Source: Flavobacteriaceae bacterium GF1
Lineage (GTDB): Bacteria > Bacteroidota > Bacteroidia > Flavobacteriales > Flavobacteriaceae
DNA: 64,000 bases
Direction of reading: 5' to 3'
NCBI GenBank assembly: GCA_009797885.1
Contig: WNKP01000010.1
Coordinates: 107,602-171,601, forward strand
The notes beneath the pieces are model-generated. The model searched no databases and was not told where the DNA came from. It saw only the letters and a program-made list of their open reading frames with translations. Of this stretch, positions 9,020 to 18,157 are shown piece after piece. The number at the start of each line of letters is the position of its first letter. Position 1 is the stretch's first letter. Position numbers and translations under genes: made by a program.

Positions 9020-12000
9020 TTAGAAATTAACGGAAACCGTGAAGGCATATCTTCTTGTGGTAGGTGTGGTCAACTCCACTGTTTCGGGATCGAGGTTGAT
9101 TCCACTAGGAAAGTTAGGGGCATGGAAGAAAACGTTTCTTCCGCTTACGGAAAAATCAATACTTTGAAAGGGCAATTTACCCACTACATCCCTGGTTAGG
9201 CTATAGGATAGGGCTATCTCCCGTATCCTGAAAACGGAAGCATCAAAAGTGATGTTTTCATCGGGGTCGTAGAAATTGGCGAAAACTGCATTGTTCCCCG
9301 TGATTTGGGAAGTGTTGGGAATGGTGTTCCCATTGGCATCCAAAAGTGGTTGGCCAGTGAAAACATCACCTAACACTCCCGGAACCAGGAAACTTCCTTC
9401 CCTGTTCCGCGTATCTGTGGTAATCCCCCTTTCCAAAAGCAACTCCACAGCGGGTGACAATAAATCACCCCCGTGCGTGTATTCCAACTGAGTGGACAAA
9501 CTGAAGTTTTTGTATCGGAAGGTGTGAATGGAAGTGGCCGTAAAATCGGGAATTGTGCTCCCGATCACCTCAGGCTGCAACCCTACATCATCACTGGCTA
9601 TTACCACCCCCGTTGCTGGGTTGATGAGGGCATTCCCATTTGGGTCGCGCATTACGTAGCTCCCCAAAATAGCGCCCAGGTCCTCACCCACCACCAAATC
9701 CTGATCTCCTTCCAGGCGTGTTGCATTGTTCGCCAATTCCACAACTTCCGTCGTAAATGTGGCGAAGGTGTTCCGTATGTCCCAGTTAAATTCCGATTTC
9801 CTAAAAAGGCTTACACTCAAATCCAGTTCCAACCCTCTAGTATCCAGTCTTCCTGCATTGATAAACGTATCATCAAAACCGGTTGAGCGGGCAACCTCAG
9901 TTTCAAAAATCTGATCTTCGGAGATTCTGTTGAACGCGGAGACCTGTAATGTAATGGCATTATCGAAAAAATTACCTTCCAAACCCAGTTCAAATTCCCT
10001 GTGCAATTCTGGGCCCAGACCAATATTTCCCAACGTTCTGGAAAAATTATTGGCCACAATTAGATTGCCATTGATGTCACTAAAATTCCTGGGGTCGGAA
10101 ATTAACCTGTTCCTAGTATTGAACCTCCCTGGAAACCCAGCAGAAGTGGCATAGGCTGCCCTAATTTTTAAAAAATTGACAAAACTATTCTTGAAGTCAA
10201 AGGCCGAAGTAGGAATGAATGACAGTGAAACTCCAGGATAGAACAAGTTTTGATTCTCACTTTCCACAGTAGAACCTTTGTCCAACCTGCCCGATAGGTT
10301 CAAGTATAAATATTGATTGTAGTTGAAATCAAATTGACCAAATACGCCAAAAAGGTTTTCCTTACCTTCATCATAGTCTCCCTGGTCGGGCACCCTAAAA
10401 TTGTTGGGTCTTAGCACCCCAAAAACGATTTGGTCATTGAGATCGGTTTCTTGTGATGTATCAACCTCAAATCTGGAATTGACCCCAATTTGCGAATCCA
10501 GACCTATATGATCGGATAGCTGAAAATTGGATTCAAAAATCAGGGTATTATCCGCAATCGTTTCGGTAAACGCATCAAGGTTCAACGAACCAAGGCTATC
10601 CTCAATATCATCGGTTACACCTCCCCTATTTCTGAATGTTAGTTGATTCACAGTTTGATACTGGAATGCACCCCTGTATTTTAATCTATGGTTCTTATTG
10701 AATTCATAAGTAAGGTTTGTAACACCATTGATTCTTCTCGTTGTTCGTTCCCTACCGGTATTCTCCAAAGTCCACAAAGGGTTTTCACGATTGGACCGGT
10801 AATATACGCTGGCACCTGTTAAAGGATCTTCAAAGGGCAAATTATGGATATCCAGACTTCTGGGAACAATATACAGGTTCTGAAGGATGTCCTCTTGTTC
10901 ACCATCATTAAGAATATCTACGGGAACATAGGAGTTTCTTGTTCTGGCGCTGTAGGAAATGGAAGAGGACAACTTAAGTTTATCCGTAAGTTGGGTGGTG
11001 CCTCCTACGCCAATATTGAATCTTTGAAAGTCATTGTTTCCTAAAATACCACCTTCTGAAGTATAGCCCAATGAAAAGTTCAAAGAGGTTTTTTCCCCTG
11101 TAGCATCAATATTAAGTGCCGTAATCTGACCAATCCCCGTATTAAAAAAATCCCTTACGTTATTAGGAACGGGCTCAAAGGGCACTACAGCATTCGCTGG
11201 AAACTCAGGGAAGCTCGGGTTTCCTGCAAGTGGATGGGGAACAAAATCCACATCAGTAAAACGGGCACCATTGCTTCCAAGGTTTCCCACGGTACTTGCA
11301 TCCGTTACCAGATTGTTTCCTACGCCATAAGTATTTTGAAAATCTGGGAGGTTCGCAACGTTATTGGTATAGGCGGTCTGTGAGAGCCTGGCCGTAAAAC
11401 TTCTTTTGCCCACTTTTGCACTGCCGCTTTTGGTCTCAATGAGAATTACTCCGTTTCTTCCCAAGCTTCCGTAGAGAACAGACGCATTTAGCCCTTTTAA
11501 TACAGTAATATTTGCAATACTATTGGGATCAATATCCAAGAGGTTACCGGAAAAAGGCACATTGTCCACTACAATCAATGCGTTGTTCCCTTGGGTCAGT
11601 GATAGGTTGCCCCTAACTGTAATATTGGTAAAATCACCGCTACTACCGCTACTTGGTGTAATCTGTACCCCGGCAATCTTGCCCTGCAATGTTCTGGTAA
11701 CATCGGCCTCCGGTCGACCTTCGGTCTCTGCGGTATTGACTTTTGCAACTCCAAAGCCCAAGGCCTTTCGGTCCTTTGTAATACCTTGTGCAACCACGAT
11801 CACCTCCTCCAGTTCACTGATGTTTTCCTTCATCTTTACATTCATGAAGTCTGGACTGGCAGCCAGTTCCAATGAGAGGAAACCGATCGAGGAGAAAACC
11901 AATACCGCTCCTTCTTCCACGATAATCTCGAAATTGCCATCAAAATCCGAAGCCACACCATTGGTTGTCCCTTTCTCCACAACGGAAACCCCTGGCAGTG

Positions 12001-12457
12001 GAACTCCCAAGTTATCCACTACCAAACCCCGTACTATCCATTTTTCCTGTGCCAATTGGAGGCTATCACTTACCTCAATCTTTGGGGCAGGTGGTGGCAG
12101 TTTTGTCAAAATAACCTGCCTACCCCTTAATTTATAGACGGTACTGGTATTATAGAATAAAGATTGTAGCACATTGTGGATCCTAAGCTGCTCTACGTTT
12201 ATGGAAACCTTCCGTTCCAAATCCACATTATTTATGCTATAGATAAATTTAAATTCGGTTGTCTTTTCAATTTCATCAAAGACTTCTGATATAAGAATGT
12301 CCTTTACATTGAGTGTTATTCGTGTTCTTTGCGAATAGCTGTCGTCCGCGTACATACCAAAAATTACTGTAATCAGGAAGAACGTGGTAATTTTCATCTT
12401 CAAATCAAATTTGAAAGTGTAGGAATTGCCCCAACTTTCCTTTGGAGGTTTTTTCAT
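9020..12457 (-). CDS. SusC/RagA family TonB-dependent receptor with STN signalling domain
   Basis: A 1145-residue outer-membrane transporter. A signal-containing extension (…FKFDLKMKITTFFLITVIFGMYA) is typical of flavobacterial SusC proteins, so the ATG at 12457 is kept. Domains follow: secretin/TonB N-terminal (STN) about 46-118, carboxypeptidase regulatory-like about 142-222 with GVPLPGVSVVEKGTTNG, a TonB-box-like EEVIVVAQG near 217-225, plug about 226-345, then a large beta-barrel ending in TVSVNF with the C-terminal aromatic residue of barrel proteins. The STN domain marks a transducing receptor that signals ligand occupancy to the FecR anti-sigma factor encoded just upstream. SusD follows directly. 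The likely role is energised uptake of an oligomeric nutrient. Confidence 0.95.
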   Translation of the reverse strand: MKKPPKESWGNSYTFKFDLKMKITTFFLITVIFGMYADDSYSQRTRITLNVKDILISEVFDEIEKTTEFKFIYSINNVDLERKVSINVEQLRIHNVLQSLFYNTSTVYKLRGRQVILTKLPPPAPKIEVSDSLQLAQEKWIVRGLVVDNLGVPLPGVSVVEKGTTNGVASDFDGNFEIIVEEGAVLVFSSIGFLSLELAASPDFMNVKMKENISELEEVIVVAQGITKDRKALGFGVAKVNTAETEGRPEADVTRTLQGKIAGVQITPSSGSSGDFTNITVRGNLSLTQGNNALIVVDNVPFSGNLLDIDPNSIANITVLKGLNASVLYGSLGRNGVILIETKSGSAKVGKRSFTARLSQTAYTNNVANLPDFQNTYGVGNNLVTDASTVGNLGSNGARFTDVDFVPHPLAGNPSFPEFPANAVVPFEPVPNNVRDFFNTGIGQITALNIDATGEKTSLNFSLGYTSEGGILGNNDFQRFNIGVGGTTQLTDKLKLSSSISYSARTRNSYVPVDILNDGEQEDILQNLYIVPRSLDIHNLPFEDPLTGASVYYRSNRENPLWTLENTGRERTTRRINGVTNLTYEFNKNHRLKYRGAFQYQTVNQLTFRNRGGVTDDIEDSLGSLNLDAFTETIADNTLIFESNFQLSDHIGLDSQIGVNSRFEVDTSQETDLNDQIVFGVLRPNNFRVPDQGDYDEGKENLFGVFGQFDFNYNQYLYLNLSGRLDKGSTVESENQNLFYPGVSLSFIPTSAFDFKNSFVNFLKIRAAYATSAGFPGRFNTRNRLISDPRNFSDINGNLIVANNFSRTLGNIGLGPELHREFELGLEGNFFDNAITLQVSAFNRISEDQIFETEVARSTGFDDTFINAGRLDTRGLELDLSVSLFRKSEFNWDIRNTFATFTTEVVELANNATRLEGDQDLVVGEDLGAILGSYVMRDPNGNALINPATGVVIASDDVGLQPEVIGSTIPDFTATSIHTFRYKNFSLSTQLEYTHGGDLLSPAVELLLERGITTDTRNREGSFLVPGVLGDVFTGQPLLDANGNTIPNTSQITGNNAVFANFYDPDENITFDASVFRIREIALSYSLTRDVVGKLPFQSIDFSVSGRNVFFHAPNFPSGINLDPETVELTTPTTRRYAFTVSVNF

Positions 12458-12492
12458 ATTTTTGAATCGTTAGTTATTGATTAGTCCCTCTG

Positions 12493-12544
12493 GGATGATC
12501 ATCCTTCTAATACCGAGGAATGCTGCAACATTCTTCGGTTTTTT
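12493..12544. other. Palindrome and stable hairpin in the fecR-susC gap
   Basis: The 140-bp gap between fecR and susC holds a perfect 12-bp palindrome, GGATGATCATCC (12493-12504). A 10-bp hairpin with one G-U pair follows: CCGAGGAATG (12513-12522) pairs with CATTCTTCGG (12529-12538), and six T's follow on the plus strand. Both flanking genes are on the minus strand, where the hairpin lacks a U-tract. There it is more likely an RNA-processing or stability element than a terminator. On the plus strand it has terminator form and could stop antisense transcripts. Confidence 0.45.
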
Positions 12545-12597
12545 GCACCCCATTTCACAACTTCTGTGATTATTTGGTTCTCTATTTCATTGATTTA

Positions 12598-13746
12598 TTA
12601 TTTAATTATGACTTTTCCATTTTCGATGGTGTATTCCATTTCGTAACTGTCCTTGAAGTAAATCAATATGTTTTCAATGGACTCGTTGTTGAAGCTTGCA
12701 TTGAAAACTTCGTTATTGAAATCAGTGTTTTCATTGTCTATACTTACATTGTAGATGCGCTCCAGTTTCTTTGCGATTGCTCCAAATGTCTGGCCCCTGA
12801 ATATTAAAACTCCATCCATCCAGGACGTATAAAAATTGGTATCGACCGTTTTTGTTATGATTTCGGTGGTACCGGAATCCAAAACCCCCATTGTCCCGGG
12901 AGTCAAAAGTGTGTTCTTCCCGGTATTTTCTATGGACAGATCAACGGCACCTTCCACTAAAACAACAGAAGTTGAGGCATCTTCCTCATAGAGGGATACC
13001 ACAAACTTGGTCCCCAATACCTCAATATCCATTTCATGCGCATTTACAATAAAGGGATGTTCCTGGTCTTTTTCCACATCAAAGAATGCTTCCCCGCTCA
13101 GAAATACCTCCCGTTTCTTTCCGGGCAAAAACTTCACTGGATACTTTAATGAGGTCCCGGCATTCAGAAAAACCTTTGTCCCGTCCGAAAGGACCAAGTC
13201 AAATCGTTTACCATAAGGCACCCGTAGGGTATTGTACACTAAGGTTTCAACATCCGAATTATTCGTGTACCTAATCACATTTTTCTCCTGTTGGCCCACA
13301 ACAATGCCTTGATCGTTTTCAACCGCTTTGGAAACCAATGGGTTCAGAATTTGGGTTTTCCCATCTTCACGCTCAAGTATAATGGCATCATCTTTAGGGA
13401 CGATTTTACCGTTACCTTGATTCGTGACAAAAAGGTATTCACTAAAAAAGTACCCAATTCCCAAAATAAGGACCAATACGGCAGCATATTTTAGGATAGG
13501 TCCAATTCTTTTTACCTGCGAAGGACGCTTTTCACGACGGATTTTTTCCCGAAGTACTTTTTGAAGTCCGGTGGAGGAAAATTCCTTTAGGCTAAACTCG
13601 GAGGCAAAGTTGGCATGTACCAGTTCTGAAAATAAGTTTTCATTTTCAGGATCTTCAAGTAGGGTTTCAAGTTGTTTTCTTTCTTCTTCGTTCAACTTGT
13701 CAGAAAGAAATTTAACAATAAGGTAATACGCTTTTTGGGTAGACAT
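12598..13746 (-). CDS. FecR family anti-sigma factor
   Basis: An inner-membrane anti-sigma factor that relays the signal from the SusC STN domain to the ECF sigma factor. The cytoplasmic part (1-82) includes the SDKLNEEERKQLETLLEDPENE region typical of sigma-binding N-domains. A single membrane helix lies at about 83-103 (ILKYAAVLVLILGIGYFF). The periplasmic FecR domain follows with NTLRVPYGKRFDLVLSDGT, VFLSGEAFFDVEKD and FIVNAHEMDIEVLGTKF. A DUF4974 domain fills the C-terminus (about 310-380). It diverges from the sigma gene across 206 bp and is followed by susC after 140 bp, the standard order for such regulated uptake loci. Confidence 0.95.
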   Translation of the reverse strand: MSTQKAYYLIVKFLSDKLNEEERKQLETLLEDPENENLFSELVHANFASEFSLKEFSSTGLQKVLREKIRREKRPSQVKRIGPILKYAAVLVLILGIGYFFSEYLFVTNQGNGKIVPKDDAIILEREDGKTQILNPLVSKAVENDQGIVVGQQEKNVIRYTNNSDVETLVYNTLRVPYGKRFDLVLSDGTKVFLNAGTSLKYPVKFLPGKKREVFLSGEAFFDVEKDQEHPFIVNAHEMDIEVLGTKFVVSLYEEDASTSVVLVEGAVDLSIENTGKNTLLTPGTMGVLDSGTTEIITKTVDTNFYTSWMDGVLIFRGQTFGAIAKKLERIYNVSIDNENTDFNNEVFNASFNNESIENILIYFKDSYEMEYTIENGKVIIK

Positions 13747-13887
13747 TTAACACCTTTTTAACTTAATACGTAGCAAATCGTCAACACCCTTTCTTTTTTT
13801 ATGTTTTTTTTTAAAATTGTACATTTAGTAGTGAACAATCTGGATATTTAAGGATTCTTCCACTTAACCAAAACTCAACCCCTTTAA

Positions 13888-13917
13888 GAGGGTAGCATAG
13901 TTTTTATGCGTTCCCTC
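13888..13917 (+). other. Hairpin in the leader region of the ECF sigma gene
   Basis: Between the divergent fecR and sigma genes, GAGGG (13888-13892) pairs with CCCTC (13913-13917) and the inner GCATA pairs with TATGC around a GTTTT loop. The structure ends 35 bp before the sigma ATG. It could be a leader structure or part of an operator. The rest of the 206-bp gap holds T-runs and no clear consensus promoter. Confidence 0.3.
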
Positions 13918-13952
13918 GCGACAAATCGTATTCCGCTCTATGAATCATCAAA

Positions 13953-14540
13953 ATGGACCGTATGTTGGAATTCAAGGAACATAGTGTTCTGATTGAATTT
14001 CTAAGGATGGGGGACGAAAGGGCATTTTCTTTCCTTATCCAGGAATACCATCATCTACTTTGTGTGTTTGCCTTTGGTTTAATACGGGATGAGGCAAAAT
14101 CCCAGGATATTGTCCAAAATGTGTTTTTGAAGGTATGGGAGCACCGAGCGGGACTTAATCCTGAACAATCCCTAAAGGCATACCTTCATAAACTTACCTA
14201 CAATGAGTTTGTGGATACCTATCGAAGACAAAAGTCCATGTCCTCACTTGAAGAGCGCTATTTTAAAACCTTGAATTCCATAATGGCCCATGAGAATTCC
14301 AACAAGAACGATATGCTCATTGAACTTGTAAATTCAGAAATCAACAAACTTCCAGAGAAGTGCAGGCGTATATTCGTGATGAGTAAAAAAGAGGGGTTGA
14401 CCAATCAAGAAATATCCCAATACCTCAACATCTCCGTCAAAACTGTAGAGGGACAGATCACAAAGGCGTTTTCAAGACTCCGGAAGCAACTTCGCCCAAA
14501 AATCCAAGCACTGCTTTTTCTTGTTTTTAAGGGAAAGTGA
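13953..14540 (+). CDS. RNA polymerase ECF sigma factor
   Basis: An extracytoplasmic-function sigma factor of 195 residues, the usual size. Region 2 covers about 20-90, with SFLIQEYHHLLCVFAFGL and the DEAKSQDIVQNVFLKVWEHR core-binding and -10 recognition helices. Region 4 covers about 130-185, with a helix-turn-helix LTNQEISQYLNISVKTVEGQ followed by ITKAFSRLRKQL. It is divergent from the FecR/SusC/SusD operon and most likely transcribes it when ligand-loaded SusC releases the sigma factor from FecR. The first ATG (13953) is used; an ATG three codons later is equally possible. Its 3' neighbour is an exported protein about 200 bp away. Confidence 0.95.
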   Translation: MDRMLEFKEHSVLIEFLRMGDERAFSFLIQEYHHLLCVFAFGLIRDEAKSQDIVQNVFLKVWEHRAGLNPEQSLKAYLHKLTYNEFVDTYRRQKSMSSLEERYFKTLNSIMAHENSNKNDMLIELVNSEINKLPEKCRRIFVMSKKEGLTNQEISQYLNISVKTVEGQITKAFSRLRKQLRPKIQALLFLVFKGK

Positions 14541-14742
14541 AACCTTTTGGACCAAGAACTTCCCATTATTCTATCCGTCCCAAGTAAAGTAAACAAGCCC
14601 AACACCGATGCGCCTTTCACCTAGTATTTTACGCCACCGGGACAAAAAGCGCATCGATCCATAAGGTTTTCCTTTTTTCCCTAACGAAAACATAAGTAAC
14701 TTGTGTACCATTGGACCCCGACAATATAAAAGAAAACTAAGT

Positions 14743-15537
14743 ATGAAAAAGTCTTTTTTATCGGTATTGTTGGTCATTGGAAGCTTTGGAGGCATTCAAT
14801 CGTCCTGGGCGCAACAGTTGGAAACCGGTTATTGCGTATTTCAAGTACAAGGCAAGGCGATGTTGAACGACTCCATTGTCCTAAGCAAGGGTATGTTTAT
14901 CAAAGCCGGTCATTTTCTGACATTGGACGAGGGGGATGAAGTACTTCTTACCGATACCAATGGTGTAATGTACGAATTGAAAAAAAAGGTCATTGTTCCT
15001 TTTGCACGTATAAAGCGTTACACGAAAAAGGAGAAACAGGGGCCCTTTTCTTTCTCGTATTTGAAGGATATATGGAAAAAACTATGGGATGAGAGTGAAA
15101 AACAGGGCTCTACTATAGTTTTGAAGTCGATTAATGCCGTATCCCAACAAAGTCCAGGGAATGACGTAAGCCTTTTCATGCGTGAAATTCCTTTTGTATG
15201 GACAAAACCAAATCCTACGGGCCTGAGCTACTTTTTTCTTCGAGAGGGCGATACAAAAAGCCCTTTTACAATAGCCACCAATGGAAATACCATTGTGATA
15301 GGCCCACAGAGCATTTCCCTAAAGGCAGACACCACTTACTATTGGTCCGTTGCGTCCGAAACTGACCCAAATCCCGAGGATTTGGAATACTATTCCTTTT
15401 ATTTCCTGGGGGAAGAAAGTTTTAACGAAAAGATGAAAGCACTTAGTGGGGTTCGTCTTGAGTTTGAGCTATTGGGATTGACCGAGGAACAGATCAAACA
15501 GACTTTCTGTGAAGATAAAGGTCTTTGCTTCGAGTAA
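14743..15537 (+). CDS. Secreted protein of unknown function with FecR-like and FnIII-like segments
   Basis: I do not recognise the family. The ATG at 14743 begins a signal peptide (MKKSFLSVLLVIGSFGGIQSSWAQ); an upstream TTG would bury it. Residues 27-75 (FQVQGKAMLNDSIVLSKGMFIKAGHFLTLDEGDEV and on) show the alternating V-x-G and L-x-x-G pattern of FecR-type beta domains. The stretch from about 155 to 235 has the W…Y-F…Y-Y-W-S-V pattern of a fibronectin III-like fold. The C-terminus holds two Cys (FCEDKGLCFE) that could form a disulfide. It lies about 200 bp after the sigma gene on the same strand. Whether it belongs to the same regulon cannot be told. The gap 14541-14742 shows no other feature. 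Confidence 0.7.
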   Translation: MKKSFLSVLLVIGSFGGIQSSWAQQLETGYCVFQVQGKAMLNDSIVLSKGMFIKAGHFLTLDEGDEVLLTDTNGVMYELKKKVIVPFARIKRYTKKEKQGPFSFSYLKDIWKKLWDESEKQGSTIVLKSINAVSQQSPGNDVSLFMREIPFVWTKPNPTGLSYFFLREGDTKSPFTIATNGNTIVIGPQSISLKADTTYYWSVASETDPNPEDLEYYSFYFLGEESFNEKMKALSGVRLEFELLGLTEEQIKQTFCEDKGLCFE

Positions 15538-15624
15538 AGCGCTAACATCAAATGATCCGTTTTCTGGTTTACTTCCTTGTTTTTTAGGATGACTTCACGG
15601 TCTTTATGTAACTTGCCCTATCGC

Positions 15625-16992
15625 ATGCATTACACAATTGTTGACATAGAAACCACTGGGAATGGTCTAAAGGGGAATAAGATCACTGAGATTTCCATTT
15701 TTAAGTTCGATGGAGAGGATATTATTGATGAATTTACGAGTTTGGTAAATCCTGAATGCCCCATTCCCTTCTTTATTACGGGACTTACGGGAATCGACGA
15801 CCAAATGGTACAACGGTCACCTACGTTTCATCAAATTGCCCATGAGGTCCTGGAAATAACCAAGGATTGTGTATTTGTGGCGCATGCCGTTAATTTTGAT
15901 TATGGGGTCATAAAGGAAGAATTTCGACAATTGGGAATGGACTTTATCCGCAAAAAGCTTTGTACGGTTCGCCTTTCCAGAAAACTGGTTCCCGGTTTAC
16001 AGTCCTATAGTTTGGGAAAACTGTGTTCTGCCACGGGTATTCCCATAAGAAATAGACATAGGGCGAAAGGGGATGCCGAGGCTACCGTTCTTCTTTTTAA
16101 ACAGCTTTTACAAAGACCAAATGCCCAAAAAATCCTGACCGATTTCCTAAATTCCAAGAACCAGGAAGCTACCCTTCCACCTCATTTGGACAAAAAAATA
16201 GTGGACAAAATCCCCAATAAACCCGGAATCTATTATTTCCTGGACCAGGTTGGCAGTATCATATATATAGGCAAGGCCAAAAACCTCAGAAAAAGGGTCC
16301 TCGGTCATTTTTATGATAAATCCGAACATGAGGTACGCCTATGTAGGGAAATTGCAAATATTGATTTTGAACTATCCGGAAGCGAACTAATTGCATTGCT
16401 TATGGAATCTGCTGCCATTAAGGAGCATTTTCCCAAATACAACCGTGCGCAAAAACGTGTGGTAAAACGGTACGGCATTTTTAGTTATGAAGACCGAAAT
16501 GGCATCTTACATTTAGGATTTACACCTACAAAGCAACTAACGAAACCCTTGGTGGCCTTTGGCAATCCCACCGATTGTCGAATCTTTTTAAAAAGACTAT
16601 GTGACGATCATGGGCTTTGCCCCAAATACTGCCAATTGGTACCTGCCACTTCAAATAGTGACCTATGTCTACAGAACCACTGTAAAGGCGACTGTCAAAA
16701 TAAGGAGAACATTCCGGAATACAATTTCAAGGTCAGGAATGCCATTGCTTCCATTTCCAGGCCCATGGCACAATTGGTATTGAGACAACCGGGAAGAAAT
16801 GCCCAAGAAAACGCATTTGTCCTAATGGAAAACGATGTATACGTAGGATATGGTTTTATTGATATAGCACATTCCATTTCTTCGATCGAGGACCTTAAGG
16901 CCTTTCTTATACCCCAAAAGAATACATTTGAGACCCAACGGATTCTAGAAAATGCCGTATTGAAAATGGATGATTTAAAAACCTTGTTTTAG
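15625..16992 (+). CDS. DEDDh exonuclease fused to GIY-YIG (UvrC/Cho-like) nuclease domain
   Basis: A two-nuclease fusion. The N-terminus (about 1-165) is a DnaQ/PolC-type 3'-5' exonuclease: ExoI DIETTGNGL, ExoII VAHAVNFDYGVI, and ExoIII HRAKGDAEAT with the catalytic His/Asp. A UvrC-type GIY-YIG domain follows (about 195-275): KPGIYYFLDQVGSIIYIGKAKNLRKRV with the conserved Arg, and an E in the ALLMESAAIKEHFPKYN segment. The C-terminal 170 residues contain several Cys (CPKYCQL, CLQNHCKGDC) that may bind metal. This architecture is known in Actinobacteria and Bacteroidota and relates to Cho, which incises damaged DNA. The ATG at 15625 places DIETTG at the N-terminus as in relatives; ATG 15589 is an alternative. 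Confidence 0.9.
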   Translation: MHYTIVDIETTGNGLKGNKITEISIFKFDGEDIIDEFTSLVNPECPIPFFITGLTGIDDQMVQRSPTFHQIAHEVLEITKDCVFVAHAVNFDYGVIKEEFRQLGMDFIRKKLCTVRLSRKLVPGLQSYSLGKLCSATGIPIRNRHRAKGDAEATVLLFKQLLQRPNAQKILTDFLNSKNQEATLPPHLDKKIVDKIPNKPGIYYFLDQVGSIIYIGKAKNLRKRVLGHFYDKSEHEVRLCREIANIDFELSGSELIALLMESAAIKEHFPKYNRAQKRVVKRYGIFSYEDRNGILHLGFTPTKQLTKPLVAFGNPTDCRIFLKRLCDDHGLCPKYCQLVPATSNSDLCLQNHCKGDCQNKENIPEYNFKVRNAIASISRPMAQLVLRQPGRNAQENAFVLMENDVYVGYGFIDIAHSISSIEDLKAFLIPQKNTFETQRILENAVLKMDDLKTLF

Positions 16993-17037
16993 ATTATTTA
17001 GTACCTTAGAACGGCCAACATTAACTAACCCATATCC

Positions 17038-18081
17038 GTGCTTTCCAATGCAAAAAAAATTTTAGGTTTCGATGATACTCTATTGTCAATAGTGGGTGTA
17101 ATCCTCAATACTTCGATTTCCATGGGTATCTATTTTGGTGGGGCCCTGTTTGAAGTTTCTTTCGTTCCTTTTGTCCTAAGATGGAGCATACAACTCATAG
17201 GAATATCCATTTTATGGATTGTGACAAGAAATTTTTATATAGCAATCGTAAAAAAATATCCCGGATATACCAATAGGCATAGAAGATGGACCTTATTACC
17301 CTTATTATACCTCCCATTTTGGGCAATAATGTTGTTTTCCATTTTGTATCTAAGGCCCTTGGTAGCTATAAAATTGCCCGGATATGCAGACCCATTTATC
17401 GGTATGGAAATCGTTGTGGGAGGCATCATTCTTCTGGTGGACATCTGTATATACGAATCGCTCCATATGTACGCTGAACTCAACGACGTCAAAATCAAGG
17501 AAGAAAGAATGGAAAAAGAGCGTATATCCTCACAATTGATAAGTCTAAGAAATCAAATAAGCCCCCATTTTCTTTTCAATAGCTTAAATACATTGGTTTA
17601 TCTTATTGACGAGGATAAAGAAAAAGGAAAAGAATTTGTGCACAAGCTTTCCTATATCTATAAATGTATTTTGGAAGCCTCGGACAAGGACCTGGTCTCG
17701 GTTAAGGAAGAAATGGAGTATATCAACGCATATTCCGAACTGCTCAGTCAACGTTTTGGAAACAACCTAAACTTCAACTTTCAGATTGAAGACAATGAAC
17801 GGGAAAAAAAGATTGTTTCATTGGCACTTCAAGTAGGTATTGAAAATGCGGTTAAGCACAATATTATTTCCAGAAAAAAACCTTTGACCATAGATGTCAT
17901 TTCACAAAACGACTGTCTCATTGTAAGGAACAACCTGCAAAGAAAGTCCAATGACATGTTCAACAACGGTTTTGGGCTAAAAAACATAGCTAACCGCTAT
18001 AAGTTATTGACCAATAGAAAAATTGAAATAGTAAAAGGAGAAAATGATTTCATCCTTAAAATCCCCCTCATCAATATGTGA
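17038..18081 (+). CDS. LytS-type sensor histidine kinase
   Basis: An integral-membrane sensor kinase of the His_kinase (LytS/YehU) type. It has about four N-terminal membrane helices within residues 13-140, followed by a coiled stretch (about 148-170). The phospho-acceptor box is LRNQISPHFLFNSLNTL, with His177. The ATPase part includes the N-box LQVGIENAVKHNI and a glycine motif NNGFGLKNIANRY. It starts at a GTG at 17038, since no earlier in-frame ATG is available. The response regulator follows 76 bp downstream, so the two form a two-component pair. The signal is unknown: the sensor region is only the membrane helices, with no extracytoplasmic domain of any size. Confidence 0.92.
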   Translation: MLSNAKKILGFDDTLLSIVGVILNTSISMGIYFGGALFEVSFVPFVLRWSIQLIGISILWIVTRNFYIAIVKKYPGYTNRHRRWTLLPLLYLPFWAIMLFSILYLRPLVAIKLPGYADPFIGMEIVVGGIILLVDICIYESLHMYAELNDVKIKEERMEKERISSQLISLRNQISPHFLFNSLNTLVYLIDEDKEKGKEFVHKLSYIYKCILEASDKDLVSVKEEMEYINAYSELLSQRFGNNLNFNFQIEDNEREKKIVSLALQVGIENAVKHNIISRKKPLTIDVISQNDCLIVRNNLQRKSNDMFNNGFGLKNIANRYKLLTNRKIEIVKGENDFILKIPLINM

Positions 18082-18157
18082 CACTACAACAAAGTTGGTG
18101 TTCCATTTATCAACTAAATAATAATTTAAAACTAGGTTTGTGAATTCAGTTATAAAA

